From positions 62,001 through 126,000 of the forward strand of contig DATKML010000058.1 in the NCBI GenBank assembly GCA_035541875.1: a stretch of DNA of 64,000 nucleotides. Direction: 5' to 3'. This DNA is from JAJPHI01 sp035541875. Lineage in GTDB: Bacteria; Desulfobacterota; Binatia; Binatales; Binataceae. The notes beneath the pieces were generated by a model that saw only the letters and a list, made by a program, of their open reading frames with translations, had not been told where the DNA came from and did not search any database. The stretch's first letter is position 1. Every line of letters starts with the position of its first letter. Shown here one piece after another: positions 40,748-49,882 of the stretch. The position numbers were made by a program, and so were the translations under genes.

Positions 40748-40781
40748 CCGCGCCGGAGGCGCGGTGCCCTGCCGCACAGGG
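40748..40781 (+). terminator. Two consecutive GC hairpins after the MetE-like gene
   Basis: CCGCGCC-GGA-GGCGCGG (40748-40764) is followed at once by CCCTG-CCGCA-CAGGG (40767-40781). Both stems are perfect. They lie 7 bases after the stop codon and are followed by a GAGCGAGCGAGG stretch of REP-like appearance. They probably end or stabilise the upstream transcript; no T-run is present. Confidence 0.5.
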
Positions 40782-40924
40782 GGCGCATAAGCTGAGCGAG
40801 CGAGGAGTCCGCGAAGAGCGATCTGGTTAGGGTTCCGCGACGCGCGACCAAGTCCGTCTGTCTGCGGAGCAAGGCATAACATGATTGTTCAGCGTGAACC
40901 CCCGATCCCGTATGATGGCCCCTG

Positions 40925-42448
40925 ATGGCCCTGCGTGATTCCAAAAAGCGCGTCGAGCGCGACGCAACGCATCATTCGCGATTGCATCTCCCTGAACCGA
41001 AACCGCTTCGAATCGTTGTCGCGGGAGAAGTCATCCTCGATCGCTACGTCTGGGGCGATGTCGAACGTGTCTCGCCCGAGGCGCCGATTCCGGTTCTGCG
41101 TGCCTCGCGCCGCCAGGAGAAGCCCGGTAACGCCGGCTTCGTAATGGCGAATTTGCGAGCGCTGGGCGCCGCGCCTGTTGCGCTGAGCGTAATCGGGAAC
41201 GATCGCAACGGCCGGATGCTTACGCAGATCTTCACCGACCTCGGCGTCGATACACGCGGCCTGCTGATCGATTCCGATCGCCCGACGATCGTGAAGGAGC
41301 GCCTGCTCGGCTCGGTGCAATCCGCGAATCGTGCGACGCAGCAACTGCTGCGCGTTGACCAGGAGGATGTACGACCACTCTCCGCCTTGCGCGAGAAGAT
41401 GTTCTGCGGACGAATCGCCGGTGCACTTCGCAAGGCCGATGCACTGCTTATCTCAGATATCGATAAGGGGCTGCTGACGCCGACAGTTCTGCGGGCTCTG
41501 ATCGATACTGCTGAACGTCATTCGATTCCCGTGATCGTCGATCCTCGGCTCAACGACGACTACTCGATCTATCACGGTGCGACGGTGCTCACTCCGAATC
41601 GATACGAGACCGAACGTGCCACCGGGATGAAGCTGACCGACCGTGACGCCTGGCGAGCCGCAGGCGAAACGTTGATCAAGAAGCTGGGCTTGCAGGCCTG
41701 CCTGATCACGCTCGATCGCGACGGGATGTATCTGGCCGAACGCGGTGGTCGCGGGACCTATATCCCGACCGCACCGCGTGAAGTTTACGACGTGACCGGC
41801 GCAGGGGATATCGTACTGGCGTTTATCGGTTTTCTGATTGCGGCCGGTATGAGCTTCTCTGGTGCGGCCGAGATTGCAAACCTCGCTGCCGGAATCGAAG
41901 TAGGTCGACTCGGCACCGAGATTATCTCGCGCGACGACATCGCTCGTGCCCTGCAGCCCGCTCACGCCGGCTACGAGGCCAAGATCGTTTCCGAGAGTGA
42001 ACTAAAGGCCGCTCTCGATCGCGAGCGACGCGCTGGCCGGAAAATTGTCTTTACCAACGGATGCTTCGATCTGCTCCACGCGGGTCATCTGCAGAGTCTC
42101 GGGGTTGCCCGTGCACATGGCGATGTCCTCGTCATCGGCCTCAACAGTGACCGCAGTGTCCGAGCCATTAAGGGCCCCGAGCGTCCGATCCATAACTCGG
42201 CCGATCGCGCTCGCTTGCTCGCGGCGCTCGAGATGGTCAGCTACGTCGTAGTCTTCGACGATGAGCGCGCCGAGCGCATTATCCATCAGGTGCGGCCGGA
42301 CGTTCTGATCAAGGGCGACGACTGGCGTGGCAAGACGGTCGACGGGCAGGTCTTTGTTGAGGGATACGGCGGTCGCGTGGTCTTCGCGCCGCTGCTGGAA
42401 GGGCATAGTACGACTTCGACTATCGCGCGGATGCGCTCGAATGCTTAA
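40925..42448 (+). CDS. hldE: Bifunctional heptose-7-phosphate kinase / heptose-1-phosphate adenylyltransferase HldE
   Basis: A 507-residue fusion for ADP-heptose synthesis (LPS inner core). Residues about 28-350 are a PfkB/ribokinase domain: GEVILDRYVWGDVERVSPEAPIPV at its start and the catalytic VTGAGDIVLAF near 290. Residues about 370-505 are a nucleotidyltransferase: VFTNGCFDLLHAGHLQSL (HxGH), then LNSDRSVRAIKG and LIKGDDWRGKTV. The usual sugar-site motif GGAANVA reads GNAGFVM here. The gene is far from other LPS genes and sits between a MetE-like and an acyl-CoA dehydrogenase gene. The start ATG 40925 has no strong Shine-Dalgarno. Confidence 0.92.
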   Translation: MALRDSKKRVERDATHHSRLHLPEPKPLRIVVAGEVILDRYVWGDVERVSPEAPIPVLRASRRQEKPGNAGFVMANLRALGAAPVALSVIGNDRNGRMLTQIFTDLGVDTRGLLIDSDRPTIVKERLLGSVQSANRATQQLLRVDQEDVRPLSALREKMFCGRIAGALRKADALLISDIDKGLLTPTVLRALIDTAERHSIPVIVDPRLNDDYSIYHGATVLTPNRYETERATGMKLTDRDAWRAAGETLIKKLGLQACLITLDRDGMYLAERGGRGTYIPTAPREVYDVTGAGDIVLAFIGFLIAAGMSFSGAAEIANLAAGIEVGRLGTEIISRDDIARALQPAHAGYEAKIVSESELKAALDRERRAGRKIVFTNGCFDLLHAGHLQSLGVARAHGDVLVIGLNSDRSVRAIKGPERPIHNSADRARLLAALEMVSYVVVFDDERAERIIHQVRPDVLIKGDDWRGKTVDGQVFVEGYGGRVVFAPLLEGHSTTSTIARMRSNA

Positions 42449-42470
42449 GCGAAGTATCAGGAGCGGTCTT

Positions 42471-43655
42471 ATGGATTTTAACTACTCGCCGGAGCAGGAA
42501 GCCTATCGGATGCAGGTCCGGGCGTGGCTGGAAACAAATCAGCCTCCGCCTCTTACCGATGATGAGCGCACCAATATCAGCGAAGATCTCCTCTGGGAAC
42601 GCAACAAGAAGTGGCACAAGAAGCTCTATGAGGGCGGTTGGGTTGGCCTGAGCTGGCCACACGAGTACGGCGGTCGCGGCGCCACTTTTATCGAGCAGTT
42701 GATCTTTCAGCAGGAGCTGGCTCGGCTCAACCTGCCGATGGGTATCAATATCCTCGGCATCATCATGAATGGCCCTGCCCTGATGCAGTGGGGGACCGAG
42801 GAGCAAAAGGCGCGCTATCTCCAGCCGATTCTCAAGGCTGACGAAATCTGGTGCGAGGGAATGTCGGAGCCGGGCGCGGGATCGGACCTCGCGTCGATTC
42901 AGACCCGTGCCGAGCTCCACGGCGATTCCTTTATCGTCAACGGCCAGAAGGTCTGGACCACGATCGCCCATCGATCGGACTTCTGCCAGCTTTTCGTCCG
43001 TACCGATCCCAACGCACCCAAACATAAGGGGCTCAGCGCATTGATCGTTGATATGCACAGTCCCGGCGTAACGGTGAAACCGCTTCGGCAAATCACCGGC
43101 GATGCGGAATTCAACGAGATCTTCTTCGAAGATGTCCGCGTCCCGAAGGAGAATCTGCTCGGGCCACTCAATGCCGGATGGCAGGTGCTGGTCGCAACGC
43201 TGATGCACGAGCGCTTTGGGATCAGTGAGACGATCGGCGGCCCGGACGTGATCCTGGCCCAGCTGGTTGAACTGGCGAAGGGCACTGTGATGGGCAATGG
43301 CAGCGCTGCGGCCGATGAGGAGATCCGCCAGCAAATCGCTCAGTTCGCCTGCGAAGTCGCTGCCAAGAAGTACAATGGTCTTCGATCTCTCACCAAGCGC
43401 TTGAAGGGCCAACAGCCGGGCGCAGAATCTTCTATTGGCAAACTGGTCTCGACCGATCTCTCGCAACGGATGACCCGTTTTGCGGCTCGTCTCCTTGGTC
43501 CGTTCGCGACGCTCGAGCGCCAATCCAGCTTCGCGCCTGAGGGCGATTGGTCGCGCCGGATGCTCTGGGTTGAAATGCTCACGATTGCGGGCGGAACCTC
43601 GGCCGTCCAGAAGAACATGATCGGCGAGCGCATCCTGCAATTGCCCAAAGGCTGA
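42471..43655 (+). CDS. Acyl-CoA dehydrogenase
   Basis: A 394-residue FAD-dependent acyl-CoA dehydrogenase. YSPEQEAYRMQVRAWLETN opens the N-terminal helical domain, SEPGAGSDLASIQT is the FAD/substrate signature in the beta domain, and TIAGGTSAVQKNMIGERILQLPKG ends the C-terminal helical domain. It resembles the FadE-type dehydrogenases of steroid and branched-chain acyl-CoA degradation. ATG 42471 follows CAGGAGCGG, 22 bases after hldE; an open frame upstream overlaps hldE and is not used. A 12-bp stem follows the gene. Confidence 0.92.
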   Translation: MDFNYSPEQEAYRMQVRAWLETNQPPPLTDDERTNISEDLLWERNKKWHKKLYEGGWVGLSWPHEYGGRGATFIEQLIFQQELARLNLPMGINILGIIMNGPALMQWGTEEQKARYLQPILKADEIWCEGMSEPGAGSDLASIQTRAELHGDSFIVNGQKVWTTIAHRSDFCQLFVRTDPNAPKHKGLSALIVDMHSPGVTVKPLRQITGDAEFNEIFFEDVRVPKENLLGPLNAGWQVLVATLMHERFGISETIGGPDVILAQLVELAKGTVMGNGSAAADEEIRQQIAQFACEVAAKKYNGLRSLTKRLKGQQPGAESSIGKLVSTDLSQRMTRFAARLLGPFATLERQSSFAPEGDWSRRMLWVEMLTIAGGTSAVQKNMIGERILQLPKG

Positions 43656-43664
43656 CGCTTTATC

Positions 43665-43698
43665 GATCCGAAGATACGACGGTGGTTATCTTCGGATC
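43665..43698 (+). terminator. 12-bp perfect stem between acyl-CoA dehydrogenase and amtB
   Basis: GATCCGAAGATA (43665-43676) and TATCTTCGGATC (43687-43698) form a perfect stem with a 10-base loop, 9 bases after the stop codon; a pyrimidine-rich stretch (CTTTCCTTTACTCTCC) follows a few bases later. It is a likely terminator that isolates amtB. Confidence 0.6.
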
Positions 43699-43748
43699 GC
43701 GCCGCTTTCCTTTACTCTCCGCATCGTCTATCAAGCATTACACCCGAC

Positions 43749-43764
43749 CGTCAGAAAGCTGACG
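43749..43764 (+). promoter_or_regulatory. Small stem in the amtB leader
   Basis: CGTCAG-AAAG-CTGACG is a perfect 6-bp stem with a 4-base loop, 30 bases upstream of the amtB ATG. It may be an operator half-site pair or a leader stem. I saw no GG-N10-GC sigma-54 promoter close by. Confidence 0.3.
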
Positions 43765-43794
43765 ATCCGGAGATCCCTGCAAGAGAGAGTAACG

Positions 43795-45132
43795 ATGCGT
43801 TCACTTGGAAAGATTAAGGTGTGCGCCATCTCAGCGGTCGCCGCTATAGCGGCCTTGATGGCAACACAAGCAGCGGCGTGGGCTGCCGACGACGCAAGCA
43901 AGGTGAACTCCGGCGATACCGCTTGGGTACTCGCTTCGTCGGCGCTGGTTCTCCTGATGACAGCGCCCGGGTTGGCACTGTTCTATGCCGGGATGGTTCG
44001 TCGCAAGAATGCTCTCGCGACTCTGATGCAGAGCTTCTTTCTGACCGCGCTCATCTCGGTCCAGTGGGCGTTGTGGGGTTACAGTATCGCCTTTGCGCCC
44101 GGCAACGCGCTGATCGGTGGCTTGCAATGGATTGGGTTGGTTGGCGTCAGCGCCTCCGCACCCTATCCCGATTACGCGGCTACGATTCCGCATCAGGCGT
44201 TCATGGTTTTCCAGTGCATGTTTGCGGTGATCACTCCGGCGCTAATCACCGGGGCCTTTGCCGAGCGAATGTCTTTCAATGGCTTCGTGGTCTTTAGCCT
44301 TTTGTGGGCAACCTTCATATACGATCCGCTCGCTCATTGGGTCTGGGGCGTCGGCGGATGGATTCATAATCTGGGCGCGCTCGATTTTGCGGGCGGTACC
44401 GTCGTCCATATCTCCTCAGGTGTTTCGGCGCTAGCTGCGGTGTTGGTCATAGGCAAACGTCGCGGTTACCCGCGCGAACCGATGGTCCCGCATAACCTGA
44501 CTCTGACGATTATCGGTGCGGGACTACTCTGGTTCGGCTGGTTTGGTTTCAATTCCGGCAGCGCACTCGCGGCTAACGGTATCGCGGTTTCAGCGTTTGT
44601 CGCGACCAATCTTGGCGCTGCGGCTGCAACACTAACGTGGCTGATAGCCGAGTGGATGAAGCTGGGTAAGCCGACTACGCTTGGGGCTGCCAGCGGTGCG
44701 GTTGCAGGTCTTGTAGCAATCACGCCGGGCTCCGGTTTCGTCGGTCCGATGGGTGCGATCCTTATCGGCGGTGCCGCAGGCTTTATTTGTTTTGCTGCGG
44801 TTCGGATGAAACCCAAATTCGGCTACGACGATGCTCTTGACGTCGTTGGCGTGCATGGCGTCGGCGGTATCTGGGGTGCGCTGGCGACCGGTCTTTTTGC
44901 AAGTGTGGCGGTGAATTCTGCAGGCGCTGATGGCCTGTTTTACGGCAATCCCAAACAATTCGTGATTCAGTTGATCGCCGTAGCGGCTAGCATCGGCTTC
45001 GCTTTCGTCGGCAGCCTTGTTCTATTGAAAATCACCGATGCTCTCGTTGGCCTACGCGTCGATGAGGAATCGGAGGTCGAGGGTCTCGACCTGAGCCAGC
45101 ACGAGGAGAGCGCCTACGCGCTGGAATCGTAA
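43795..45132 (+). CDS. amtB: Ammonium transporter
   Basis: A 445-residue Amt/Rh channel. A cleavable signal peptide (ending near AWA-AD) is followed by eleven membrane helices. The pore is recognisable: DTAWVLASSALVLLMTAPGLALFYAGMVRRKN, FQCMFAVITPALITGAFAER (Phe gate), YDPLAHWVWG (the Asp, first twin His) and GVHGVGGIWGALATGLF (second twin His). It conducts ammonium across the inner membrane under nitrogen limitation. The usual partner glnK is not adjacent on either side. The cytoplasmic tail is acidic (VDEESEVEGLDLSQHEES). Confidence 0.95.
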   Translation: MRSLGKIKVCAISAVAAIAALMATQAAAWAADDASKVNSGDTAWVLASSALVLLMTAPGLALFYAGMVRRKNALATLMQSFFLTALISVQWALWGYSIAFAPGNALIGGLQWIGLVGVSASAPYPDYAATIPHQAFMVFQCMFAVITPALITGAFAERMSFNGFVVFSLLWATFIYDPLAHWVWGVGGWIHNLGALDFAGGTVVHISSGVSALAAVLVIGKRRGYPREPMVPHNLTLTIIGAGLLWFGWFGFNSGSALAANGIAVSAFVATNLGAAAATLTWLIAEWMKLGKPTTLGAASGAVAGLVAITPGSGFVGPMGAILIGGAAGFICFAAVRMKPKFGYDDALDVVGVHGVGGIWGALATGLFASVAVNSAGADGLFYGNPKQFVIQLIAVAASIGFAFVGSLVLLKITDALVGLRVDEESEVEGLDLSQHEESAYALES

Positions 45133-45149
45133 GGTCTTTGGCGGTGTCA

Positions 45150-45392
45150 CTAGCGCTGCAGCGCCTGGAAGAGCAGTGGCGCCGCCTCAGACATAATCTC
45201 GCCGACGATCTCCGATAGGGGTTTCGTAGGGACGGCCAGTTTATCTGTCAGCAGGCCAAGGATGCGTAGGTAATGGTCCTTCGAGCTATCGCTAATCGAT
45301 TCGAGCCGACTTTCCATCACCTCGATATAACGGCGATGAATCTCGACAATCTCATTATCCTTTGGATTAGCGAATTTATTGGTACGCGCCAT
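45150..45392 (-). CDS. Small hypothetical protein downstream of rodA
   Basis: An 80-residue, mainly helical and polar protein (EIVEIHRRYIEVMESRLESIS and ILGLLTDKLAVPTKPLSEIVGEIMSEAAP). There are no cysteines, signal peptide or membrane segment, and I do not recognise a family. It starts with ATG 31 bases after the rodA stop on the same strand, so it may be the last gene of the mre-rod operon. It is convergent with amtB. Confidence 0.5.
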   Translation of the reverse strand: MARTNKFANPKDNEIVEIHRRYIEVMESRLESISDSSKDHYLRILGLLTDKLAVPTKPLSEIVGEIMSEAAPLLFQALQR

Positions 45393-45423
45393 GTTTGCTC
45401 CCGCAACCCCGGTGGCTGCTGAT

Positions 45424-46530
45424 TTAAAATAGATAGCGGCGGGTATTGATACTGATGAGCAGGCCCATCGCCGCCATCATCGCGATGAGTGACGATCCGC
45501 CATAACTTACCAGTGGTAACGTGATCCCAACGACGGGCAGCATCCCTGTCGCCATTCCTATATTGATGGCCACCTGCCAGAAGATGATCCCGATTACGCC
45601 GACTGCGAGAAGAGAACCGAAACGATCTCGTGCGTGGCGCGCTATCCAGGCGCCGCGCGCAATCAATGCGGTGTATAGACTTAAAAGAACTATGGTTCCG
45701 GCGAAGCCGAACTCCTCGGCAAAGACGGCGAAAACGAAGTCTGTCGTCTGTTCGGGCAAAAAATTCAGGCGCGCTTGTGTGCCTTTGAAGAGGCCCTTAC
45801 CCCATGCCCCGCCCGAGCCGATCGCAATTTCCGATTGGATTATGTGATAGCCGGAACCTAGCGGATCCGATTCCGGATTCAGAAAGGTAACCAAGCGCTG
45901 ACGTTGATACGGTTTCAGGTAGTGCCACGCCACCGGCGCGACCAGCATCGCACCCAGTACAAGCAGCGCACCGGTTTTCCAATTGAGCCCACCGACGAAG
46001 ATCAGGGTTCCGGTGAGCAGGATGAGAATCAGCGCCGTTCCCAAATCAGGCTGCTTGAGCACCAACGCCGCGGGGACACCCACGAGGATTGCTGGCAAAG
46101 CGATCTGTTGGAGATTCCATCCACCGCGCGGTGGTTCTTCGCGCAGATAGCGCACCATCACGATAACAATCGCGAGCTTCGCGACTTCTGACGGCTCGAG
46201 TTTCAGGACGCCCAGGTTGATCCAGCGCTGGGATCCGCCAGTACTGTGGCCCGCGAACTTGACGACAATCAGCAAGACCACGGCGATAGCGTAGATCACG
46301 TACGCATAGGTACTAAGGGAGCGATAGTCGAAGAGTGCAGCCGCAGCCATGATGGTGCCGCCTATCCCGATCCACATGATCTGGCGCATCACAAGGGGGT
46401 CGAGTCCATGACGTGAGTTGCCCCAAGTCGCCGTGAAGACACTTAAAACCCCGATTCCACCCAAGGCGAGGGCCAGAAAAAAGACGGTCCAATCGAAGTG
46501 ATAGATGATACGCCGGTCTATCGCTGCCAT
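45424..46530 (-). CDS. rodA: Rod-shape peptidoglycan glycosyltransferase RodA
   Basis: A 368-residue SEDS-family polytopic protein, about ten membrane helices, that polymerises lipid II glycan strands for side-wall growth. Signatures are the cytoplasmic segment KFAGHSTGGSQRWINLGVLKLEPSEVAKLAIV with the conserved SEDS residues, IQSEIAIGSGGAWGKGLFKGTQARLNFLPEQTTDFVFAVFAEEFGF, and VVGITLPLVSYGGSSLI near the end. It pairs with PBP2, whose gene ends 7 bases upstream. Confidence 0.96.
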   Translation of the reverse strand: MAAIDRRIIYHFDWTVFFLALALGGIGVLSVFTATWGNSRHGLDPLVMRQIMWIGIGGTIMAAAALFDYRSLSTYAYVIYAIAVVLLIVVKFAGHSTGGSQRWINLGVLKLEPSEVAKLAIVIVMVRYLREEPPRGGWNLQQIALPAILVGVPAALVLKQPDLGTALILILLTGTLIFVGGLNWKTGALLVLGAMLVAPVAWHYLKPYQRQRLVTFLNPESDPLGSGYHIIQSEIAIGSGGAWGKGLFKGTQARLNFLPEQTTDFVFAVFAEEFGFAGTIVLLSLYTALIARGAWIARHARDRFGSLLAVGVIGIIFWQVAINIGMATGMLPVVGITLPLVSYGGSSLIAMMAAMGLLISINTRRYLF

Positions 46531-46537
46531 GATGGAA

Positions 46538-48448
46538 CTAGTCTGCGAGCGGGTCGGTCTCGACGCGATCGGGCGTTTCCTGCGCTGCGGGAGCCCCCGT
46601 TTTTACCGGCGTCACGCCCTGCGGCGGGTTCAACTCGAAATACTTTTGCATCACGGCCTTTACCACGGGCGCGGCCGAACTTCCGCCGTGACCAGCATGC
46701 TCGATGATACATGCGATCGCTATCTGCGGATGATCGGCGGGCGCAAAGGCGATGAACCATCCATGGTCGCGATACTTCTCAGGCAGTGCCTCTTCCTTGG
46801 TTCGAGCGCCTTGGGCTTCTTTCACCACCTGTGCGGTTCCGGTTTTGCCGGCCACGATGACGTTGTCGAGACGGGCACCACGAGCCGTGCCGCCCGCTTC
46901 GTTCACCACTCCCGCCATCCCCGAGCGCACCCGCTCCAACACGTCGGGGTCGATCTGAGCGCGACTTTCAATGATTGGCGGATAAGACTTCACGATCGTC
47001 CCGTCCAGGGCGTCGACCTCCCTGACGAACTGCGGCTTATAAACGATACCGCCGTTGGCGACCGTGGACGCCATCACTGCCAGTTGGAGGGGCGTTGCGG
47101 CGACGTACCCCTGGCCGATTGCTGCTGAGAGGGTTTCCGCTGGATACCAGCGCTCGCCGTAGCGGTCCTTTTTCCACTGACTCGAAGGGATTATGCCGGA
47201 CCGCTCGTTGTCCAGATCGATACCGGTCTTCTTGCCCATCCCGAGGGCGTGCGCCCACGCGGCAAGACGATCGATACCGAGCCGCTGGCCGACGTTGTAG
47301 AAGAAGACGTCGCAGGATTCGACTATCGCGCGATGGACCGATACGGCGCCATGACCCTGCTTCCGCCAGCATCGATACTCACGCCCGCCAAAATAGATAC
47401 CCCCCCCACATCCGAAGGAGGTATCCGGCTTGATGGCATGATCCATCAACCCGGCAACCGAACCGACGATTTTGAAGGTCGAGCCCGGCGGATAGACACC
47501 CTGGATTACCCGGTTCGAGAGCGGATGATTCGGGTCCATCGTGAGCGTCTTCCACATCGCCGGAGTGATTCCGCCGGAAAAATTGTTGGGATCGAACGCC
47601 GGATGGCTCGCCATCGCGAGGATATATCCGGTGTTGGGATCGAGGGCGACCAGCGCGCCCGCGCGATCGCCGATACTCTCCTCTGCGACCTTCTGCAGTT
47701 CGAGATCGAGCGTCAGGACGACACTATTGCCCGGCTTCTCTGGAATCTCCCGCAGCATCCTCAGCTTGCGGCCGACCGAATCGACCTCGATTTCCTGTCC
47801 GCCGCTATCGCCGCGCAGGTTCTGCTCCATCGTACGTTCAAGGCCGAACTTGCCGATCTCGTCGCCGGAGCGATAGTCGGGGAGCCGATTGAGATCGCGA
47901 ACCGTAACTTCGCCAACGTAGCCCAGGAGATGGGCCGCGATTGGACCGTAAATATAGTGGCGGCGCGGCGCTACCTGAAGGCTCACGCCCGGCAATTCAA
48001 GCTGATGGGTTTCGAGCGCGACGACCTGCTGCCAGTTGAGGTGCTCGTCGACCGTGACCGGCTCGAAGTCGGGTCGGCCCTGATCCTCGGCCTCGTCGAT
48101 TTTCTTCTCGAGACCGTCCTGGTTGAGGAGTTTTTGCAACCGCTCGGTGGTGACGGTTACATCCGGCGAATCCTCCGGTACGACCACCGCATCGAAAGAG
48201 GGGCGCGTATCGACCAACGGGTGATGGCGCACGTCGTAGACGAGTCCGCGAAGCGCGGGTAACCGCTGTAGCCGAATGCGATTACGGTCCGAGAGTTCCG
48301 CCAAATCGTGATGCTTGATTACTTGTAGGTAATACAGGCGCAGAGCGGCCCCCGTCAGGACCAACATGATCATCACGGTGAGAGCCACAATCCGCGGCTC
48401 CAGCTTTGGGGCGTTCTGTGCTTTGTTGCGACGACTGAATCTGGCCAC
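46538..48448 (-). CDS. mrdA: Penicillin-binding protein 2
   Basis: A 636-residue class B PBP, the transpeptidase partner of RodA. An N-terminal membrane helix (about residues 24-46) and a pedestal/dimerisation domain precede the transpeptidase domain. The catalytic serine is in PPGSTFKIVG (SxxK), the second motif is in ESCDVFFYN (SxN position, here SCD) and the third is KTGTAQ. The start is GTG 48448. mreD ends 23 bases before it. The C-terminal tail is proline- and acidic-rich, as is common. Confidence 0.95.
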   Translation of the reverse strand: MARFSRRNKAQNAPKLEPRIVALTVMIMLVLTGAALRLYYLQVIKHHDLAELSDRNRIRLQRLPALRGLVYDVRHHPLVDTRPSFDAVVVPEDSPDVTVTTERLQKLLNQDGLEKKIDEAEDQGRPDFEPVTVDEHLNWQQVVALETHQLELPGVSLQVAPRRHYIYGPIAAHLLGYVGEVTVRDLNRLPDYRSGDEIGKFGLERTMEQNLRGDSGGQEIEVDSVGRKLRMLREIPEKPGNSVVLTLDLELQKVAEESIGDRAGALVALDPNTGYILAMASHPAFDPNNFSGGITPAMWKTLTMDPNHPLSNRVIQGVYPPGSTFKIVGSVAGLMDHAIKPDTSFGCGGGIYFGGREYRCWRKQGHGAVSVHRAIVESCDVFFYNVGQRLGIDRLAAWAHALGMGKKTGIDLDNERSGIIPSSQWKKDRYGERWYPAETLSAAIGQGYVAATPLQLAVMASTVANGGIVYKPQFVREVDALDGTIVKSYPPIIESRAQIDPDVLERVRSGMAGVVNEAGGTARGARLDNVIVAGKTGTAQVVKEAQGARTKEEALPEKYRDHGWFIAFAPADHPQIAIACIIEHAGHGGSSAAPVVKAVMQKYFELNPPQGVTPVKTGAPAAQETPDRVETDPLAD

Positions 48449-48471
48449 AAAAAGACCGTCCAGTAATTTAT

Positions 48472-48978
48472 CTATTCACGCGCAAGCCGCTGACGCAATC
48501 CGATTATCCGCGTTGCCTGCCACATCAGACCAAAAACGAGGGGTGCCCAAGCGGTCGTGATAGCAGCCTGAAGCAAAATAGCCGGCATCGTCGCGGGAAG
48601 GCTCATCGGCGACACCCAACCCGAACTGATCGAGTAATTGCCTAAATCGCAGAGCACGACCCCGCCAAAAACTGCAATCGCCCCAACTCCCGCGCCGGCG
48701 GAAAAGACCGCTCGCGAGAACCAATAGGTCACGATGAAAATCGCCGTGAAGAGCAGTGCGTGCAGTCCCAATTGACTACCGGAAAATGCGTCGGTGGCGT
48801 ACCCGATACCAAACGCGGCGAGTGCCGCACCGACGGTGTGATGGCGCAAACCCAGGTTCACCACCAGAATCAGAGCCAGGTTGGGAATCAGAAAAGCGGT
48901 GGGCAGCAGGCTCGACAAGGTCGTTTGCAGAGCCAATGCAACCATCGCGGCTAAGGAGAAGAGGGCGAACAATCGCAC
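48472..48978 (-). CDS. mreD: Rod shape-determining protein MreD
   Basis: A 168-residue polytopic protein with five or six hydrophobic helices (FALFSLAAMVALALQTTL at the start, FLIPNLALILVVNLGL next). MreD is a poorly conserved integral membrane part of the elongasome; the call rests on size, topology and position between mreC and mrdA. The start is GTG 48978, 6 bases after the mreC stop. Confidence 0.88.
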   Translation of the reverse strand: MRLFALFSLAAMVALALQTTLSSLLPTAFLIPNLALILVVNLGLRHHTVGAALAAFGIGYATDAFSGSQLGLHALLFTAIFIVTYWFSRAVFSAGAGVGAIAVFGGVVLCDLGNYSISSGWVSPMSLPATMPAILLQAAITTAWAPLVFGLMWQATRIIGLRQRLARE

Positions 48979-48984
48979 GTATCC

Positions 48985-49833
48985 TCAGTTGGTTCCTGCA
49001 ATTGGCAGTTCTGGTGGCTTCTGCGTCAGGATCAACACTTGTTCCAGTTTACGGAAGTTCGCTGCTGGCTTCACGTCGATGTTAAGAAAAAGGCCTGGGC
49101 CTTCCTGCGATACCTGCTTCACCCGGCCGACGAGCAATCCGCGCGGGAAAATCCCATCCATGCCCGATGTGATAATCTCGTCACCCTCACGCAGATCTTC
49201 GGAGCGATCGACGTATTTCATCGTCATTCCGCCATCGATGACTCCGCCGATGATCCCGCGGGCTCGGGTCCGCTGATCGAGAGCGTCGAGTGCGGAGTTG
49301 TGGTCATTGATGAGCAGGACGCGCGCTGAATCGGGGGCCACAAGGATTAATCGGCCCACCACTCCGTCGGTCGAGATGACCGCCATATCGCGCCGTAGAC
49401 CGTCGCGCGACCCCTGACCGATAATCAAGGTCCGGGATAAGCCAGTCGCGTCGTTTCCGATCACATTAGCGGCCAGCGCTTGCGTAGCCAGTGCTTCGCG
49501 CAGTTCGAGCAGGTCGCTGAGTCGGCGGTTCTCGACCTCAAGTTCGGTCATCCGCGACCGTTCAGTCGCGAGCGCCGCCAGTTGTTTGCGCAGCTCAATA
49601 TTCTCGCGTCGTGCGCCGACGAGATCGAAATAAGCGTGGGAGAACCCGTTGAGTTCACTGGAGAGCCCGGCTTCAAACGCTTGAAACGGGCGTAGGAGCT
49701 GCATCAGGATCAGCGCCGGTTTGGTCGCACGGCCATCTGGCCGCACACCGGACGAGACCATGTGCAGCGCCAGGATCAGTAGCCCGCCCGTCATCAGCCA
49801 GATCCGGTTACGCCAGAGGAAAGTGCTTCTCAC
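48985..49833 (-). CDS. mreC: Rod shape-determining protein MreC
   Basis: A 282-residue bitopic protein. One N-terminal membrane helix (about residues 8-27) is followed by a coiled coil (LRKQLAALATERSRMTELEVENRRLSDLLEL) and the double beta-barrel periplasmic domain, with DGVVGRLILVAPDSARVLLINDHNSALDA as its signature. It links MreB filaments to PBP2 in the periplasm. The start is GTG 49833, 49 bases after mreB. Confidence 0.93.
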   Translation of the reverse strand: MRSTFLWRNRIWLMTGGLLILALHMVSSGVRPDGRATKPALILMQLLRPFQAFEAGLSSELNGFSHAYFDLVGARRENIELRKQLAALATERSRMTELEVENRRLSDLLELREALATQALAANVIGNDATGLSRTLIIGQGSRDGLRRDMAVISTDGVVGRLILVAPDSARVLLINDHNSALDALDQRTRARGIIGGVIDGGMTMKYVDRSEDLREGDEIITSGMDGIFPRGLLVGRVKQVSQEGPGLFLNIDVKPAANFRKLEQVLILTQKPPELPIAGTN

Positions 49834-49882
49834 CTTCGCGCCTCGCGCCCGGTTCTAGGCTGTATGTCGAACCGATGCTGGA

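Noticed and set aside
42420..43640. Long open frame (406 codons) on the minus strand opposite the acyl-CoA dehydrogenase
   Set aside because: It lies wholly opposite a gene with all family motifs; no domain is recognisable in the antisense translation.
43700..43794. Sigma-54 promoter upstream of amtB
   Set aside because: The best candidate, GG then GC in CCGGAGATCCCTGCAA, has 8 instead of 10 intervening bases.
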